From CAWCBH01 sp963793785 (GTDB taxonomy: Bacteria > Actinomycetota > Thermoleophilia > Solirubrobacterales > 70-9): a stretch of 64,000 bases of DNA. The stretch spans positions 1-64,000 of the forward strand of contig CAWCBH010000004.1 in assembly GCA_963793785.1 (NCBI GenBank). Reading direction: 5' to 3'. Below, one piece after another: positions 62,488 through 64,000 of this stretch. The position numbers and the translations under genes are program-made. The stretch's first letter is position 1. Each line of letters begins with the position of its first letter. The notes beneath the pieces are model-generated. The model was not told the DNA's origin. It was given only the letters and a program-made list of their open reading frames with translations, and did not search any database.

Positions 62488-63803
62488 TGGCGGAGGACCT
62501 GGTCATGCCGCGCCTCTCGGACTCGATGGAGGAGGGCACGATCCTGAAGTGGCTGAAAGCCGTCGGGGACGAAGTCGGCGTCGGCGACGAGCTGGTCGAG
62601 ATCGAGACGGACAAGGCGAACATGGTCTACGAGGCCGACGCCGCCGGGACGCTGATCGAGATCGTCGCCGGCGAGGGAGACACGCTGCCGATCGGCGAGG
62701 TGATCGCGCGTGTCGGCGAGGCCGGAGAGGCGCCCGGCGGCGGAAACGGCGGCGCTCCGAAGCAGGAGCCCGAGGAGAAATCCGAGCCCGAGGAGAAGTC
62801 GAAGCGAGAAGAGCCAGAGCGCGGCGACCGCAGACCGCGCCTGCAGCCGGAGGCCGAAGCGCCGCGGAGACGCTCCGGCGACGGGAGGGTCAAGGCATCC
62901 CCGATCGCGCGGCGAATCGCCGGCGAGAAGGGCCTGGACCTGTCGGCGTTGCAGGGCTCCGGGCCCGGCGGCCGGATCGTCAAGGCCGACGTCGAGAAGG
63001 CCGCCCAAGGTGAGACCCGCACGGCGGACGCGGGAGCGAGGCCCGCTCCATCTCTGTCTGCTGCGGGCCGAGCGGGAGCGGAGCAGCCGCCGGATGGTGT
63101 TGAGACGGCGAAGGGTCAAACCGAATACCAGGACCTGACCAAGCTGCAGCAGACCGTCGCTCGGCGGATGGCGGAGTCGAAGGCGACGGCGCCGCATTTC
63201 TACCTCGCGGCGGAGATCGACATGAGCCGCGCCGTCGAGGGCCGCTCGAGGCTGAAGAAGGCAGCCGCCGACGGCGAGAGCGTGCCGTCCTTCAACGACA
63301 TGGTCGTCAAGGCCAGCGCCCTGGCGCTGCGTGAGTTCCCGCGCGCCAACGGCGCCTACCGCGACGGGCGCTTCGAGCTCTATTCGCGCATCAACGTCGG
63401 CGTCGCCGTCGCCGGCCAAGACGCGCTCGTCGTGCCCACCGTGTTCGACGCCGACAAGAAGGGGCTGCGCCAGATCGCGACCGAGACGCGCGCGCTGGCG
63501 CAACGGGTTCGGGACGGGTCGATCACCCCGCCCGAGCTCTCGGGCGGAACTTTCACCGTCTCCAATCTCGGCATGTTCGGAATCGACAGCTTTGCCGCCG
63601 TGATCAACTCGCCGCAGGCGGGGATCCTCGCCGTGGGGGCGATCACCGAACGGCCAGTGGTCCGGGACGGCGAGATCACAACCGCACACTTGATGTCGGT
63701 GAATCTCGCCTGCGACCACCGGATCCTCTACGGCGCCGACGGGGCGGAGTTCCTGGCTCGAATTCGATCGCTGCTGGAGGAACCGCTGGCCCTGGCGCTT
63801 TGA
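62487..63803 (+). CDS. pdhC: Dihydrolipoamide acyltransferase (E2)
   Basis: A 438-residue E2. Residues 1-75 are one lipoyl domain with the modified Lys near 44 (VEIETDKANMVYEAD). A charged hinge leads to the subunit-binding domain (KASPIARRIAGEKGLDLSAL; GSGPGGRIVKADVEKA, about 135-170). The catalytic domain (about 215-438) has LTKLQQTVARRMAESKATAP, SGGTFTVSNLGMFGIDSFAA and the active-site strand ACDHRILYGADGAEFLARI. The usual HxxxDG has Tyr in place of Asp (HRILYG). It joins E1 and E3 (lpdA) in one complex. Its TGA overlaps the TTG of the next ORF. Confidence 0.95.
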   Translation: MAEDLVMPRLSDSMEEGTILKWLKAVGDEVGVGDELVEIETDKANMVYEADAAGTLIEIVAGEGDTLPIGEVIARVGEAGEAPGGGNGGAPKQEPEEKSEPEEKSKREEPERGDRRPRLQPEAEAPRRRSGDGRVKASPIARRIAGEKGLDLSALQGSGPGGRIVKADVEKAAQGETRTADAGARPAPSLSAAGRAGAEQPPDGVETAKGQTEYQDLTKLQQTVARRMAESKATAPHFYLAAEIDMSRAVEGRSRLKKAAADGESVPSFNDMVVKASALALREFPRANGAYRDGRFELYSRINVGVAVAGQDALVVPTVFDADKKGLRQIATETRALAQRVRDGSITPPELSGGTFTVSNLGMFGIDSFAAVINSPQAGILAVGAITERPVVRDGEITTAHLMSVNLACDHRILYGADGAEFLARIRSLLEEPLALAL

Positions 63804-64000
63804 GCGGGTCAGTCAACAGCGAGTCGGTCAACAGCGCGGCTGTCGCGGATACAGGCAGCACCGGCACCGTTCGAAGTGTTGCGGTCGCCGGAAGCGCGGC
63901 AACTCGCAACAGCGTGGCGGTGGCCGGTAGCGCCCAGACCTCCACCAGCGCTGCGGTCGCGGGGAGCGCCGCCACGTTCGGTTCGGTTGCCGTTGCGGGC
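63800..64000 (+). CDS. Repetitive Ala/Val/Ser/Gly-rich protein, 3' end outside the window
   Basis: A TTG at 63800 overlaps the pdhC stop (TTGA) and opens 67 codons to the window edge. From residue 26 the sequence is a 12-residue repeat, S(V/A)AVAGSAxTxx, seen at residues 26, 38, 50 and 62. Alternating small hydrophobic residues suggest a beta-helix or fibrous surface protein, but no family can be named from this fragment. The start type matches the overlapping starts common in this genome. An opposite-strand open frame over the same bases is taken as a shadow. Confidence 0.55.
   Translation, partial: MSGSVNSESVNSAAVADTGSTGTVRSVAVAGSAATRNSVAVAGSAQTSTSAAVAGSAATFGSVAVAG
63875..64000 (+). repeat. 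36-bp tandem coding repeat
   Basis: Units begin at 63875, 63911, 63947 and 63983 with a common core resembling AGTGTTGCGGTCGCCGGAAG. The copies differ at silent and variable positions, and the array continues past the window end. Confidence 0.75.

Noticed and set aside
63676..63975. Minus-strand frame with LPATAT-like repeats at the right edge
   Set aside because: It mirrors the plus-strand 36-bp repeat and runs antisense into pdhC; the plus frame has an overlapping start typical of this genome.

Overview
The window is a high-GC (roughly 70 percent by eye) actinobacterial chromosome segment. The best fit is a member of the Thermoleophilia (Solirubrobacterales-like). The grounds are the dnaK-grpE-dnaJ-hspR order with a nearby clpB, a separate PurS subunit, an inositol-phosphate synthase/CDP-alcohol phosphotransferase operon, paired MlaE/YrbE permeases, many GTG and TTG starts, and widespread leaderless promoters. 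The placement is inference from gene content; no rRNA is present. There is no prophage, IS element or CRISPR array. Coding density is very high; the only gene-poor stretch over 300 bases (about 50650-51241) holds a decayed HNH-nuclease gene.

Layout. 1-3.0 kb: partial SnoaL-like gene, tRNA-Val, an atypical SDR, tRNA-Glu joined to lgt, and an HTH/LAGLIDADG-like gene. 3-10.9 kb: argF divergent from an EEP-family hydrolase, a histone-H1-like/phasin-like protein, an M3-like metallopeptidase, a TRAM-domain RNA methyltransferase, a luciferase-like oxidoreductase, a secreted GH5 glycosidase, and a 59-residue zinc-ribbon protein. 10.9-16.6 kb (minus strand): a PAP2-pgsA-ino1 inositol-lipid operon, a small disordered protein, a GT4-PHP fusion, and a UDG-family protein. 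16.6-19.5 kb: hydrolase, PfkB kinase, endonuclease III, cytochrome c. 19.6-27 kb: heat-shock block with hspR and clpB. 27-31 kb: a membrane-anchored protein, a cell-wall hydrolase, and small genes.

31.5-50.6 kb is dominated by de novo purine synthesis in three blocks: purD-purE-purB; purC-purS-purQ-purL; purF-purN-purH. Together they cover most of the route to IMP and AMP; purM and purK are not in the window. Between the blocks lie an SMP-30-like propeller, a cytochrome P450, a DM13 protein and a complete carbohydrate ABC transporter (binding protein, two permeases, ATPase). 51.2-54.2 kb: a GntR regulator followed by two MlaE/YrbE permeases without mce genes. 54.3-57.7 kb: thiamin genes, with a TPP riboswitch ahead of thiO and a ThiS-ThiG fusion, and thiE on the other strand. 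58.2-63.8 kb: lpd, a DsbA/HCCA-isomerase-like gene, and pdhA-pdhB-pdhC. A TTG-initiated ORF with 12-residue repeats runs off the right end.

The main things to check are: lgt starting 4 nt after tRNA-Glu; a symmetrical -10 element serving two divergent leaderless genes; at least nine genes with TANNNT (or GATANT) followed 6-7 nt later by the start codon; a 14-bp element shared by the dnaK and clpB promoters; and lesions that begin at 38.7 kb. These lesions are single-base insertions in the sugar-binding protein, purH and gntR, a broken purL 5' end, and two genes whose only plausible starts are ATT or ATC. They could be sequencing errors, real decay, or non-canonical initiation; the sequence alone cannot decide.
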